Below are positions 26,844-40,000 of a stretch of 64,000 nt of DNA, in pieces (the stretch's first letter is position 1; the number at the start of each line of letters is the position of its first letter). The stretch is taken from positions 1,302,001 to 1,366,000 of the forward strand of contig JAWWNJ010000017.1 of NCBI GenBank assembly GCA_037176885.1. The letters are read 5' to 3'. The notes beneath the pieces are model-generated. The model made no database searches. It was given only the letters and a program-made list of their open reading frames with translations, and had not been told where the DNA came from. The position numbers were made by a program, and so were the translations under genes. This stretch comes from Favolaschia claudopus (Eukaryota; Basidiomycota; Agaricomycetes; Agaricales; Mycenaceae).

Positions 26844-27286
26844 AGGACCTCTGACAATCCCTTTGGAGGCTAGATCCCGGCCAGGCCAAAATGAGGAGAA
26901 ATTGTCCGAACCGATTTTGGGCGTTTTGGCGAGAAATTGTCCGAACCGGATCTAGCCGGTCCTCACGTAATGTGCCCAAACCGGCAATTTTCTGCGTGAC
27001 TTGATCAAAATCGTCGAAAATCGTTCAAAACAGCTCAAAACGCGTCGAAATCGCGTGCGGGGATCAGATTCCATTAAATTTCGCCAGTTCCAGCGTGGAT
27101 CGGCCGAAACTCCTTAAAAATTTGCTCGATAACCCCTTGATGTCCGACATTTTGTCCGAACCAGGATGTAGGCACCCACCGCCAGGAGGGGAGATTTTGT
27201 CCGAACCGGATGTCGCATTTTAGGCCAAATCCCAGAGAAATTGTCCGAACCGGGATCTAGGGTCCGACCGTATAGTCAGAGGTCCT
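26844..27286. mobile_element. hAT-like MITE, 443 bp, with 8-bp TSD
   Basis: Terminal inverted repeats AGGACCTCTGAC (26844-26855) and GTCAGAGGTCCT (27275-27286) are flanked by a perfect 8-bp direct repeat CACACGCC (26836-26843 and 27287-27294). An inner inverted pair CTAGATCCCGG / CCGGGATCTAG lies inside each end. The word TTGTCCGAACC occurs five times, near 26898, 26938, 27153, 27195 and 27243, so it is clustered near both ends like subterminal transposase-binding repeats. There is no coding capacity. An 8-bp TSD and short TIRs fit a non-autonomous hAT element. The superfamily assignment is inferred from the TSD length. Confidence 0.75.
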
Positions 27287-27294
27287 CACACGCC

Positions 27295-28987
27295 AAGCTG
27301 CCGACGGCTCAGTTTTTGATCCTATGGAAGTTGCCCTGATCGGATGATGGACTGCGGCGCAGCGCATTCCGATTCCGACGTTCCGTCTCGGCGTTCTTCG
27401 CGTCATCAAATGCCCGTCATTCTACCGCCGGCTCGGACTCGGATGCAAGGTGCAACTCTCCCTCACTCATCGTCATCGTCATCGTCTTGCAAAAAATTCC
27501 GATCGTCGTTTCTGAGCTTGGATCTCCACGAGCCAAGAACCCCGTTGCGAGGTCGTTGATTTGATTCTTCAACTTGGGTGCGGGCGACGGAAGGAAGGAA
27601 CGTCATCCGCCTTCCTTGGAAGCTGAAAGTCCCTATCTTCAAGTTCTGGTCTCATACCGTTTCCCCGTTTTTCCGTATGCACCCGTCTTTGTGAAAAAAG
27701 TGAGTTGCGAATCATCGCGCTCAGCGTCATCGTAGGAGTCGATTCACTCCACAGCTGAACCAATTTTGTAACTTGTTCAATCGTTGCCGTCGTCACTATC
27801 ACTCGACACTCGACACTCGACGTAGGGATTCGAGTTTCCTCGTCATCACTATTTCTATCTGCGCGAATTTTTTATTAGGGCGTGTCCTGTGTATAGCCCG
27901 AATATATCCTACACCACGGGCTGAGTCGTGTTCGCGTTCGAGTTCGAATTCAACTCATGACTGGAACGAATCATCACGACCCTGACGTCCCATTGCATCG
28001 GTATCGCCAAGCCCACCACGCGCCCCACTGATTTCCGCCTCCGACTCCGCCTTGCCTTACAAACGCATCACGCTCGCGAAGCTGATTCACTACTGTCTCA
28101 CCAAGACTACCCATTCCAAAGTCTCCCCAATTCAAATTTGAACCCTAACGCTGATCCCGCCGACGTGGCCCCGGCGAGCACTCCGCTTGCTGACTGTGTC
28201 GTCGATACTTTTCAATAGAGTGTAGTATGTACCCCCCCCGGTCTCGGTCGCGTGCCCGAGTCGACCTACCTGTGCTTACAATATACAAAGCCATGACCCA
28301 CCAATCCAATCCCGATTCTTCCGCTTCGTATCCATGAATTTCTAAGCACGCCGAGCAATACGTCGATCCCCAACCCCAAAGCATCTGAGCAGTGAGATCC
28401 ACGAACCCTCTCGAAACTTACAGAACAATCCCCAACCCCCAACTTTTTTTGTCCTTACACGCCCTCGGTCCCGCCTCGACGCCTGTGATTCTTCGTACGC
28501 TGCCGCCGGAAGACGTTTTTGGTAATCGGTTAATTGGTCATCGGAAAAGCAAAGCAAAAAACACATGCCGTTCAAAGCTCACCGTTTTACCGACTCTCCG
28601 AATTTGAGGAAGAACTCGGAAATTCACACAAGATGTTGGCTGTCCCAAAAAAAATGTATTCGTGTATATACTCGAGTCAAGATAGAGCAGGAGAGATGTA
28701 AATAAATAGATATGACAAGACGAGATGGAGAAGAGATGAGGTATCGAAAAAGTTAGGGAAAGTGGTGCTGCGCTCGTCCAATACGAGCGGCGTAAGATTT
28801 TCCACCACAGGCTACCAAAGCCCTGTAAGCCTGAGAGCGCATCATCAGGCGGCGGGCCGCAGGCAGCGAGTAAGGAGTTCATTTTGAACCCCAGGTGGTC
28901 GAATAGGTTGGTTGGTTACTGAGTTGAGTCGAAAGGCATACGCGGATCGAATGTTGTGAGATGAATCATTTTGGTTTTGCGATGCGG
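27295..28987. other. Intergenic region downstream of cyclin copy 2
   Basis: There is no supported gene. Short minus-strand frames (28145-28402, 28342-28575, 28538-28882) may include the 3' untranslated region of the cyclin gene ending at 28988. An octa-C run occurs near 28233 (TACCCCCCCCGG). Confidence 0.4.
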
Positions 28988-30132
28988 CTACGCCCCCATG
29001 CCCACATGTATTGGAAACCCTCTATGCTGCGAGCGCGGCAGCGGCAGCGGGAGGGGAATCGAGCGGATGAAGTTGGCGTATTTCTTGCCTCCCCCGCAGC
29101 CGCGCTTTACAGGCGAAGGCACGGGGGAGACGTCCATCGGCACATCGATCATCTCCACGTCCTTGTGGTGAGGGGGAGTAGGAGGGGAGGAAGCGCCGTG
29201 CGAGAGCGGCGTGCGGGGCGACATGCTGGCGAGGCTGCTGAGAGGCGAGGAGGGCTCGAGCTCGGGGACGACGGCGCCGGCGCTGTGCTTGCGCGTGTGG
29301 GTGCGCGAGCGCACTGCAGGGGGCGCGAGGTATGTGGTGGTCGTCATGGTGGTGGGGGCGGTCTTTATGAGCCGGGAGGCCAGAGCGGTGGAGCGCGTGG
29401 CGGCGGCGATGAGGCCCTCGTGGTGCGCCATCACATCCGTCTCGGTGATAGACAAATCCCAGTCGAGGACGTCGAGGAACTCACGCTCGATGCGTCCGAT
29501 ATCGCGCTTCCCGAAGACACCGGTGCACAAAGCCCAGTGGACGTTCTTCAAGGTGGAGTCGTTGGTATATTTAGAAGCGACAATGAGGGAGCCGAGGAAG
29601 ACACGCTCGAGGGCCCATTCCTCCAGGGCGATGGAAAGGTGGGGGCGGGCGCGGGAGATGTAGACCAGGGAGACGAGGACGGTGGCCGGGGTGACTTCCG
29701 CGCGGGAGAGGACGGTTGAGACAAAGGAGCTGAACTTCTGGAGATAGGGGGATTGGGTGGAGCGGCCGCGCGAGATGGGGCTGGCTGCTGCGAGGTGCCC
29801 GTGAGGCGTGTGGGTACGGCCGAGGGCAAAGTCGACCGTCTCCGCCACTGCGTCGACGAGGTAATCTGGAAAAATAGAAAATAAATTAGGATCGATGAAA
29901 GACAAAAGAACAAAGAAAAAGACGCACCAATGACGTGCTTGTCGAGCTTGATATCGATGAGCTGCATGAGAGCTCGAGGATGAGAGGCAGGGTCGACGAG
30001 AGACGCTGCGTGCACAGGCGAGCTGCGGGTGCTGCTGGCGGGGCTGCTGTCTGGGCTGGAGGCAGCCGAAAGGAAAGAGCCCGAAGAAGAGAACTCTGAA
30101 TCAGAAGAGCTAGAGGCAGGCGAAGAGAACAT
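28988..30132 (-). CDS. Pho85/PCL-type cyclin, copy 2 (two exons)
   Basis: A predicted cyclin partner of a Pho85/Cdk5-type kinase. Minus-strand exons are 30132..29928 and 29865..28988, with a 62-bp GTGCGT...CAG intron, giving 360 residues. Exon 1 is Ser-rich and then carries VHAASLVDPASHPRALMQL and IDIKLDKHVI. The cyclin box (about residues 100-200) contains ERVFLGSLIVASKYTNDST, NVHWALCTGVFGKRDIGR and IEREFLDVLDWDLSI, followed by MAHHEGL. The C-terminal part is low-complexity, with SP/TP sites such as SPRTPLS and SPPTPPHH. Intron position and phase match copies 1 and 3, so all three descend from one gene. The box is closest in wording to copy 1 (2672-3980). Nothing indicates inactivation. Confidence 0.9.
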
Positions 30133-30213
30133 GTCTGGTATGTTGGTGTCTGCTGAAGAGATACTTCGGGGTTGGGTGGCGGAAAGCGGTGAGGTGCATG
30201 ATTGTGAGTCGGG

Positions 30214-30222
30214 CCTTTATAT
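30214..30222 (-). promoter_or_regulatory. TATA box of cyclin copy 2
   Basis: The minus strand reads TATATAAAG about 82-90 bp upstream of the start codon at 30132. Copy 1 has a TATA-like element in a comparable position, which supports the assignment. Confidence 0.5.
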
Positions 30223-32800
30223 ACGTGCGCAGCAGGAGCGGGAGTAAGGTGAGATATGATTGACCCGATGACTCAGTCTAGGCGTAACGGTCTGGGCACA
30301 GCTTTTGATCCCGATGACCCCGATTCATTTCGCCCGAAAAAAACTTCTAATCTGATCACCGTACTCTATTCTTGGCGTAGCTGTGTTCCTGAATAAATAA
30401 ACCAACCCAGCCAACATTCCCTGTCCTACCCAGTACTAGTGCCCTACACCCCAACTACCCTACACCTTTCTCTCTCCACCCGCACCCTGGGCACCTACCG
30501 CAGTGGCTCGACTCAACAGCTTTCTTCCTAAGCGACGACACGCCCCGCCGCAGTCGGGTAATCACCCGCGCAGCCGTTTTGCCAGCAAATGACTCAGCAT
30601 TCTCGGCTCATAAAAAAATCTCTGGGGAAACCGACCACGTAACCGACACGCAAGCAAACCATAATTCACCGGTTCGGTTCGTCATCGCCATCGCGTCACC
30701 GGCAGAGACGCTCACGGCTTCCCACGCTATAGTCACCGAGGCTCGCTCCGGTAAATTTACTAAAATTTGTTTTTTTTTTTTTGGCGTTCCGCTTTTCCGA
30801 CACGACGACGACGACGACGCGAATCTGGCATCCGTGTTTTTCCGCGAGATTGCCGTTGCAGTAAAACCCACTCTTCAAGCGACGACGAGTCATTCATACT
30901 GCATTCACCCCTTGAGTCAACAGCGCGACAACTGCCTTGTTCTTCTGACTCGCTTAGCTTAAGTACAGGATGTTGCAGTCGCAACTGATCTTTCATCTCT
31001 TCTCCCATCGACGGAAGGCGGCACAATCGGACGTCGTCCTCGGCAGCGGTAATGCGATGTATCACATTATCAATCACGCCTACTGCCCAGGTCCTCGATT
31101 AAGTCGAACGAGCTATGGGACCCGTGCCTTCGCCACTCAGGCCTATCGCACTCAGCACCTTTCTGCTCTCGAGGCCGACGGCGCCGCACCGCCGCTCGCT
31201 GCACTCGCCGGCGCGTCGCCGCGGGGATTCTCAGGCTTTGACAGAAAGTCACGGGGGTGAATTTCCCTTTCTGGGAGCTGAGGCTGTGCCGTCCTCTTTT
31301 AAAGTATAGGATCAATGATCATGATTAATGCCCAGTAAATTCAGCGACGACATCCGCACGCTTCGTTTCTTGTGCATTAAGGTACGCGACCCGACCACCT
31401 CCTCCTTCTCAACAAATCTTTTTAATCTTTCGCTATATACCTTGCCTTTCCTCGAATTCCGACCTATTCCGACCTAATTCCTACATACATACGGTAACCA
31501 AGACTCTGCGGGGTTGATCTTCCGACCGACCGAGAATCCGATTTGCCCGTACTCTTGCTCGATGCTTCTAATCTATTCCGGTGACTTTTTTCCGTCACTC
31601 GCTCACTTATGAGATTCATGAATAATCCTCCGACGACGTGTCGGCCCGTCGACGGGGCCGTCGACGTCGGGGGGGATTATAAACCACTTAGGAATTGGCA
31701 GGGAGGCTGACTTACACATTATACATCCGCGTCCGCGTGCAAAGGCCCGAACGTCGCGGTAGCGGCAGGTGATCCTGACTGACTGAGCAGAAGTGGTACT
31801 GGGTGAGAGGGATTGATGCGCAGAACTGAGAAAGTAGTCAACTGCCAGACTGTTCGGGTCAAGAAAGTATAGCAACAACAACACTAGAACTCAGAGAAAT
31901 TATGAGTCTTTACTCGAGGCGTTCGAAGGTTCGTCGCAACCAATCAGCTGAAACTCAATACTCAAAACATACGTATATTATATACTCGCAATCCAAGTGG
32001 ATCCACGTTTTCATCTCGCCAGCCTGAGAAATTCATCAATTCGCAAAACATAATCCAAAATCGGTTTAATTCCTACTCGTCGATCCAGTCAGCAGCTCGG
32101 AAGACGACGAAGCCCGAATAACGAACCAGATAAACCGTACGTTTTTCTCCGTCCCAGCGATCACCCCACAAAAACAAAACATAAAAGGAACACGAGAAAT
32201 CAAACCATTATATATAGCACCGTCACGTTCCGTCGATCGCCTCATAAAAATGGGCCGACTCTTCATCTTCAATCGTAATCTTATCACGAATGTTGAATAT
32301 TGACGCGGTGACACGACATGCGAGCCTCCGGAGTCCGACGGACCTCCTAATTAATAAAAGGTCGAGGTCGAGACCATCGAGGGGAAGCGATATGTCGCTG
32401 TCAACCAACTTGCTCTGGAGGAGAAGGAGTTCGATTCTGGTGGGTCCAGGCGTTCGCAAGGAATCAAGATCGTGGATATCAATAGCTTGGAAGATTGTCG
32501 AGATGCTGGATTCCTTGAATGAGGAAGTAACTTAAGACTATAATAGGAACTTACGAAGATCGCGAGCGACCCCCGCAATCTGCAGTCTAGACTCCCGATC
32601 GCCTAAGCCGAATTTTCCCGAGGTTGCCTTGAGCGCACATGGCTACACAGGAGAAGTAGAAGTGAGTAGTTGCGTACTTGACTCAGCTGAAATGTCGAGG
32701 CCACGCGTACGAATGAAAATTGAAAGCTTCTAAGAGAGGGGACAAGCCGAAACACGTTCGAGTTGGTTGGTTGTTACTGGATTATTTTTTATTTTTGTAC
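30223..32800. other. Intergenic region, no supported gene
   Basis: The region includes a poly-T run near 30769-30781 and a CGACGACGACGACGACGAC run near 30802-30820. A minus-strand frame at 32223-32459 has a protein-like stretch (KITIEDEESAHFYEAIDGT) but no start, splice partner or recognised domain. I leave it unassigned. Confidence 0.35.
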
Positions 32801-33020
32801 TGTAGATCGGCGACGACGAATTTAATATTGGACGACTCGGAGTTTGGGTTCACGGATCTACTCACCTGGAGCACAGAGCCGTGTTTTTGTCAAGAGCAAT
32901 CTGAGATGTTGTAGATCGGCGACGACAATTGTTATTATGAATGAACGACTGGAGTTTGAGTTCGCCGATCTACTGAACCTCGAGCGTTACCCGGGATTTC
33001 CTTGTCAAAAACAATTCCGG
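32801..33020. repeat. Diverged 109-bp tandem repeat, two units
   Basis: Two adjacent units start with TGTAGATCGGCGACGAC at 32801 and 32910. Both continue with similar GAGTTTGNGTTC...GATCTACT and TTGTCAA blocks in the same order. Substitutions and small indels separate them, so the duplication is not recent. The function is unknown. Confidence 0.6.
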
Positions 33021-36000
33021 AATTGTCGACACAGTGACAATCAAGAATCCAATCGGCAGAACTGGTAGAACATGACACGAGTAACGGAGACTATTCTTCA
33101 ACAGAGACGAAGCCAGACCGCGACCCCTCAAGATGCAGTAACGCTAGCGTTGAACCAAGGAATCAGAAACTGTTGATATGAAGAATCCGAGGAAGGCTTG
33201 CCGCTCGAACAGACGTTGCGCCATAACGCGAAGATGGTGGTTGGATGGTTCTTCAACTGTTCAACATATATAAGCTGTGGCCGAGGACCAAGGCCTAGAC
33301 CGACACCCGAGTTCTTCCGACTTGCTGAGATGAGAAGAGGAGACAAGAGTCCAAAGAGAGTCATCGTGGGACAAAGCCCAATCTAAAGTCTAGACCTAGC
33401 GGTGATCGATTTTGGAGACCATCAAGGACGGAAAATAATTATATCAATCCGAATTGCAGTGGGTCCAGGTTGTGCGTATGTTCGGGAGATCGTTAGGGCT
33501 TTGGGGCTAGTGCAGTACATGGAACGGCCGGGTTGAAGAGTCAAGATGAGATGAGATGCAAGTCTGTTCGGGTGGATTCAGGTAATGGTGCTGGCAGCGC
33601 TGTTGAGAAATCAAACAAAAGGGCGGATAAAGTCCAGTATGAAACTTTCCGAATTGCGCTGATGAGCCTGACTCTGTGGGTCCGCTCTGTCACCTGGCAC
33701 GAAGGAAGGATCCGTTTGTTTTGTGAGTGTTGTGGCCGAGGACGTGATGAGAATTCAGTGAATACACAGAGCTCTGTGCACTAGCGCCTCGCGGAAATCC
33801 GAACGGTAACGCGTCCGTTCCTTTGAATGATACTTACCTCCAGACCATGGCGCCGTCACATAATCTGGGTGAAAATAAGCTCAAAAATAAAACATAAAAA
33901 CACGAAAAACGCGGGGAACGACAAAGGCTTTTCAGTGTCAGTGATTGCCGTGAGGTTTAGAGCCCCGGGCGCCCCGTCGAGTCCGAGACAGTATCCCTTG
34001 ACGACCAAGCAACAAAGCAACCCCGCGCCCCCCGCGCGGCCGCCCGACAAACAACTGAGCTGGATGATTGGGGGTGGCAGAAATTTGAAGCACTCGCAGT
34101 TAACGTGGCCCCGACGGAGGATTGCGAGACCTGAATGAGACTAGCTGAATATTCATTCCAGAGGTACTCACCGATATAGCTTACATCGTAAGTAGTCATG
34201 GATGCGAGATTCTGGCCTTGGTTACACCGACATCGTCGCTCGAGAGCTCGAGAGGAAGGAGAAAAAATTTACATACATTCCTGATACCTACTGTAATTTC
34301 GAGACAACGCTGCGGCATATATGACCCGCGCGCCCACTGTACAGTGATATAGTAAGTTGGCAACACATTACAACAACTTACAGCTGCGCACGGGTCTCAA
34401 ATCCCGCCGTCTTGTTGCTGATCAGATATGTACCCATCGAAGTCAAGCGAGCCGGCGAATTTGCTGGTGAAACAAAAACGGTAAGCCGTCTGTGCGTCCG
34501 TCGTGGATGATTGACGGTTTGCGTTGGGCGCCCTGGCCAAGGTATGATCCGGTGCGGTAGTGGGTGAAAGTAGCCGCCGCCCTGAAAAATGATTTGCGTA
34601 GTAGGCGACATCGGTCCGACGGATGGATCATAAAATGGCCATTGACAAGACAAGCTGGAGACGGGTTGTCGACGCGTTAATCACTGACGCGTCGCTGACG
34701 AGTCCAAGTTCTTGTACATACTCGAGACGTCCCGTGGCCTCCCGTGGCCTGTCGTGCCTGAGCTTTCGAGCCAAATCTCGGAGGCGAGCCGTTCAATTGT
34801 TGGATTGAAGACCGATGTCGGATTGAAGGATTAAAGACGCGAGATCTCCTCATACAACTTACAAGGGCCAGGAATTAGGTACCTTGAGCCAAGCCGCTTG
34901 TGGAATGGCTCAACATACGTGGGTCGGGTCTAGTCCGGGTCCTGGGATGGAGGGAACATGGTTGAAAGGTTAAAAGCACGTTGATTGCCGGTGATCGCGT
35001 GTCGTGTTTGTTTGATTCGGGTTCCTCCGGAGTCCCGAAGTCCTCCCTGTTCCTGCCGGGCCTATCCCGCTCGTCCGACGTCGAGGTTCGTAACTCACCA
35101 AGCGAAGTCAGATTCATACGGTCAAAACATCCTCTCACAGTCTCACTGGGACATCCGGGCTTGGGAGCTGATGAAGCTGTCTAGGACACGCTCAATTTGA
35201 GGTCAGACGTCGACGAACTAGCTCGCCTTGTAGGCTGTCTGCGACTTCCAAATCGACGATCCGGGATAGTCCTGACTCGCAAAATCAATATCATGTTCGC
35301 CACTGCAACGAAACCAACGAACCAACGAATAAACGAACAGCGCGCTGGAACTCGTGTTCATCTAGGCTCGCTTGGTCCTTTTCGAATTCTTCTGGTTTCA
35401 TCTGGACGTAAACAGCATCCCACTGGCGTCCGACCCACATATGGTTCTTCTCCTTCAAGAGATTAGCTTCGTTTCTCTCGAGACAACCACTGTCGAAGCG
35501 TTCGATTCTGTTGGATGTCTTCGCGTAAATCTCGCGCAGATCTTGCAACCGTGCCTACAGCGACGAACATTACTTAAGTCTCAAGTGCGATCCATAATGT
35601 GCTCCGATACCGACCCATAACCAAGGGCTGGAGTAGCTGAAAATGATGGCTTTATGTATATCCAAGATATTCTCTGGGTCAGAAGGCAACCATTTCTCCT
35701 TTGGCAGTTCGGGGTCGCGGCTAGTTCTCTCGTCTTCTCAAGCTCGAAAGCCGCAATCAATTCAATATGATGTGCTGTCCTTGACGCTGCTACGGTTCCG
35801 AGATGCAACCGGGATGCAGTATCTAGCTGTGACCGCTAAACAGTGCTGCTCAGCAAACCATATATTCAAGTAATCAGCACTCCTTAATCTCCAGATGACT
35901 CAGTGGCCCGATTTGACTACAGAGCAAATGCTCATCCGAAACTCTCTGTTCCCATCCAACATAAAGCGCACCGTTTAACTGGACCAAGCCGCAAATAATT

Positions 36001-36821
36001 CGAACCGACCTGGCGCAATGGGTCCTCCGAGTCGCTGTTATGAAATTCTCGCGACTCGATGTTCCTTCCACATCTGATCGAAAAAATAACAGGGGACATG
36101 ATTCTTGCATTCTCATTACAGCAACATTGGAACCGACATCATGCTAATCCCTTTGCAGTACCGGTCAGACTATCGCGGCACTTGACAAGGGTTGACAGCC
36201 TACATTTGAAATTTTTGGAGAATGTTCGGATGGCTGACCACAGCTCTGGTCACCGGTACCGTGCACAGTAGAGCGCTCGAGCGCTTGAAGATTCAACATT
36301 CTCTTGCACCGTGGCTGTACATATTATATTTCTCCCGTCGCATGTAAGTATATGTTGTATCAGTCACCGCTTCGAGTTCACAATTACTACAGCTCTGTAG
36401 GTCTGTGACTCCATCGCTCGAGTACCAAGTTTCGAGGACAAGGTCGGAACCTTTGCCAATTATGGTACAAAGGCAGTTTGGGAATGAATCAACTATTACC
36501 GCTGCGAAGGCGAGTTTTTTTTTTTTGATTTGATGAAATTCCTTTTCCGAGTCAAATTCGATAAAGAGGTATGCAGAGGACTCCATAGAGTAGACAACGT
36601 TGTTCCTCACGAGCGCGTCCTACTTTCTTTTATTCTTACTTTCTTACATGTATGAAAAGGATCTAGAGTTAAAAAAGCTTCGCCCGGACCGCTGACTCTA
36701 TCCGGTCAGAACCCTCGTCGCAAACTGCAATGGTCCGAGCCTGGTTGATAGCTGTGTTTCTTCCTTGATTCCGTCTTAGATGGAACAATGGAATTGCCGG
36801 AAGGAAAGTTGGGATTTCGCA
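33021..36821. other. Intergenic region with unresolved minus-strand open frames
   Basis: Minus-strand frames at 36293-36610 (105 codons) and 35291-35548 (85 codons, with protein-like DLREIYAKTSNRIERFDSG and VGRQWDAVYVQMKPEEFEK) could be exons or remnants of an unrecognised gene. I could not join them by consistent splice sites, and frame-breaking stops lie between. No repeats with clear ends were found here. Confidence 0.3.
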
Positions 36822-36826
36822 ATAGC

Positions 36827-37000
36827 TGTTAAACAAGAGAAAGTGGACAACGAGGTAGATGAATAAAGATGATATTTGTGCGAGCTCAGCGAGCTCTTTT
36901 ATACCTACAAACATGTAATCTAGAATATTCTACAACTAACTACAACTACTGCGGAGCACTCGTTGAGTCGCTCCTTGAATATTCCCGCAAATTCTCAACA
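36827..37000 (-). repeat. 3' LTR of the copia element (174 bp)
   Basis: It starts TGTTGAGAATTTGCGGG on the minus strand and ends TTGTTTAACA. It matches the 176-bp 5' LTR except for one T/G substitution and two single-base indels. Confidence 0.95.
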
Positions 37001-37012
37001 CTCCCCCTCGAC

Positions 37013-40000
37013 TCAACCAGAGTGCGACATGATTCGATTTCGCAAATCTTCGAATAGAGGTCGCGGAAGAGCCTTGGTGAAAATATCTGCCAAGTTGTCC
37101 TGTGAGGCGCAGTGGTAGACTCGTCACCAGTCTGCTACGCGAGGCCGACATATGTGGCGAGCACGTCGGGCGTAGCAGACTGGTAACTCTCGGGACACGC
37201 CAAAGGGCTGTCGCGGAGTTTGAATATTTTGGGCGGTGCCGGTTACCGGCCGTTTGATGCGACTTTGTTACCGCTGTGTGACACTATGTGACTCACCAAG
37301 AGCGCGGTCGCCAATTTCTATTTCTTTTGCTACGAAGATGCTCAAGTAAATACATAGATATATAGTAGCACTGTATCTGAGTGCCAGGAGGTATTTGTTT
37401 GAGCTTAACTGCAACATTCTTGAGGGAAAAGGACCTGATTGATGGGCCCCACTCAAAATATTCAAACTCCGCGACAGCCCTTTGGCGTGTCCCGAGAGTT
37501 ACCAGTCTGCTACGCCCGACGTGCTCGCCACATTTGTCGGCCTCGCGTAGCAGACTGGTGACGAGTCTAGCGCAGTGGATGAGTTTGACTTCGTTAGAAG
37601 CAACTCGTTCCCGAACAAAGTGATAACGAATGTCTATATGCTTTGAACGTGCATGGAACATGACACTTTCAGCAAATAGCATTGCAGAGTTGTTGTCAAC
37701 TTGAATCGGGACAGGCCCAGTCGGAGGTAAGCCAAGTTCGTGGCTAAGTTCACGAAGCCAAATTGCTTCGCACGTCGTTTTCGCGAGAGCCATGAACTCA
37801 GCTTCCATAGTTGAGAGTGCGACTGTGGGCTGTTTGCGCGAACTCCAAGAAATAGGACCATTGGAGAAGAGTGAAACATAGCCAGAGATCGAACGGCGAT
37901 CAATTAGACTCGTTCCCCAATCGGCGTCGGAAAATAAATTCAAATTTCCTTCGCCTGGTCGGTAGGAAACTCCAAGATGCAGCGTGCCACGAATATAGCG
38001 GAATACTCGGTTGAGAGCAGAGAGATGGTCGATGGTTGGCCTTCTAGAAAATTGTGAAAGGTGCTGTACTGTGTAGGCCAAGTCGGGGCGTGTTGCAACT
38101 GCAAGGTACATGAGTTTCCCAACGCCAGAGAGATATTCGCGTTGGAGTTCTGCGTTGACAATTCGGGGATCGTCCTCGGCAGGCAGAGTGAGCTTAACAT
38201 TAGGGTCAAGAGGAAGGGAGATTGAATTGCAGTTGGTCATACCAACTGATTCAAGAATCCGCTCAGCGTAGGCAGTTTGAGTAAGTTGAATAGACCCATC
38301 GGCGTGGCGGGTAATTTCCATGCCTAGAATACTTTTCAACTCACCCAAGTCCGTCACATTGAACTTTGAAGCGAGCTCCCCCCTTAATCCTAGCAAGCTC
38401 AGCGTCGGTTTCAGCGAACAGGGTCATGTCATCGACATGAACAGCGACGATGGTGGGAGAGGAAGTAGGAGAATCACGACGAACATAAACACATTGGTCA
38501 GAAATCAACCGTGAGAAACCTAGTTCTTTGAACGCGGCATCCATGGTTGTATTCCAATTATGACCAGCTTGTTTGAGTCCATAAAGTGAGAGTAGAAGTC
38601 GACAAACTCGACCAGTACCGTCATCAAAATTGTCGGGTTGTTTCATATAGACAGTTTCTTCCAAACGGCTGTGGAGGTAGGCTGCAACGACATCCATGCC
38701 ATGAGTTTTGAGACCATAGCGAGCCGCGAGAGCGACTAAGAATCGAAAGGTCTCGAGACGAATGGTAGGTGCGTAGGTTGCGTTGAAGTCAACTCCAGGG
38801 ACCTGAGAAAATCCCTTCACAACAAGGCGGCCTTTGTGTTTGACAACCTTGCCGGTTGAATCTCGTTTGAGCCGGAAAACCAACGACACGGAATGGCTTT
38901 GCGGCCTGCTGGTAAATCAGCGAGTTCCCAAGTGCCGAGTCGGTGGTGTTGTTCCATTTCAGCATCCATGGCGGCTTGCCATTGCGGCCAATCGTGCCGT
39001 GCGCGGGCTTCTTGAACCGATTTGGGATCATCATCCAAAGAAGCGGCTTCAGCGGCAGCGAAGGCATAAGTGGGTGCCGAGTTGCGGGTGCGTTTGCCTT
39101 CGACAATATTCTCCGGAGAAATATCTCCAACAATATCGCGAGGGGCTTTGCGCGGTGAATACGAGGTGGACTCGGAAGGAGAGGGAAGTGGTGGTTAAGG
39201 CCGAAAGCGGCGTTGAAACGGGTGAAGGCGGCAGCGGAATTTGTTTGGGATCAGGTTGGGGAGCCGAAATATTCGATATAGACGGCGTAGAGACCGGATC
39301 TGGCTGCAAATTTGACCGCGGGTGTAGTACTCTCCCCATCAGACAGAGAAGGGAATGGAGCCGGCACAATATAATCACCTTCAACAGTCTCGGGGTCTTG
39401 AAAAATAACATTCCTCGAGTGTTGAACTGAATTATTGCCCGGGTTGTAATAACGGAAGGAACGCGAGTGTTCCCAGAGCCCAACGAAGCGGTACTGACGC
39501 GCTTTAGCCATTAACTTGTGAACCTTACCATCCTGCTGCAAGACCCAAATTTTCGCACCAAATTCATGAACATTATAAATGTCCGGTTTCCGGTGCGTAA
39601 AAGCTTCTTCTGGCGTAATATCGTCGGCGAGTGCAGCAGTGGGGCAGCGATTCTTGAGATAGAAGGCATAATTAACTGCTTCAGGCCATAAAGACCATGG
39701 AAGTTTAGCAGCAATTAGCATGGTACGAGCGCGTTCAACGATCGTACGGTTCAACCGTTCAGCAACACCGTTCTGGGCTGAAGAATATGGCGCAGTCAAT
39801 TCCCATTGAATTCCTTGACTGTCCAACCAGTCGAGGGTTTCTTTGGAAATATATTCAGAGCCATTGTCGAAGCGGAAAGCGCGGGGTTTGTTGCCAGTCT
39901 GGGTGTGAATAAATGCGCAATAGTCCTTGATCTTTTGAAGAACGGTAGGGCCTTCCTTATTCTTCAAAAATCGACAAGAACTTCGGGCAACTCTAGCATC

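Noticed and set aside
28961..29719. 252-codon + strand frame
   Set aside because: Antisense to cyclin copy 2, whose minus-strand reading has the conserved cyclin box and intron.
30769..30820. Poly-T run and CGA trinucleotide repeat as possible regulatory or structural elements
   Set aside because: Ordinary short simple repeats with nothing positional to tie them to a gene.
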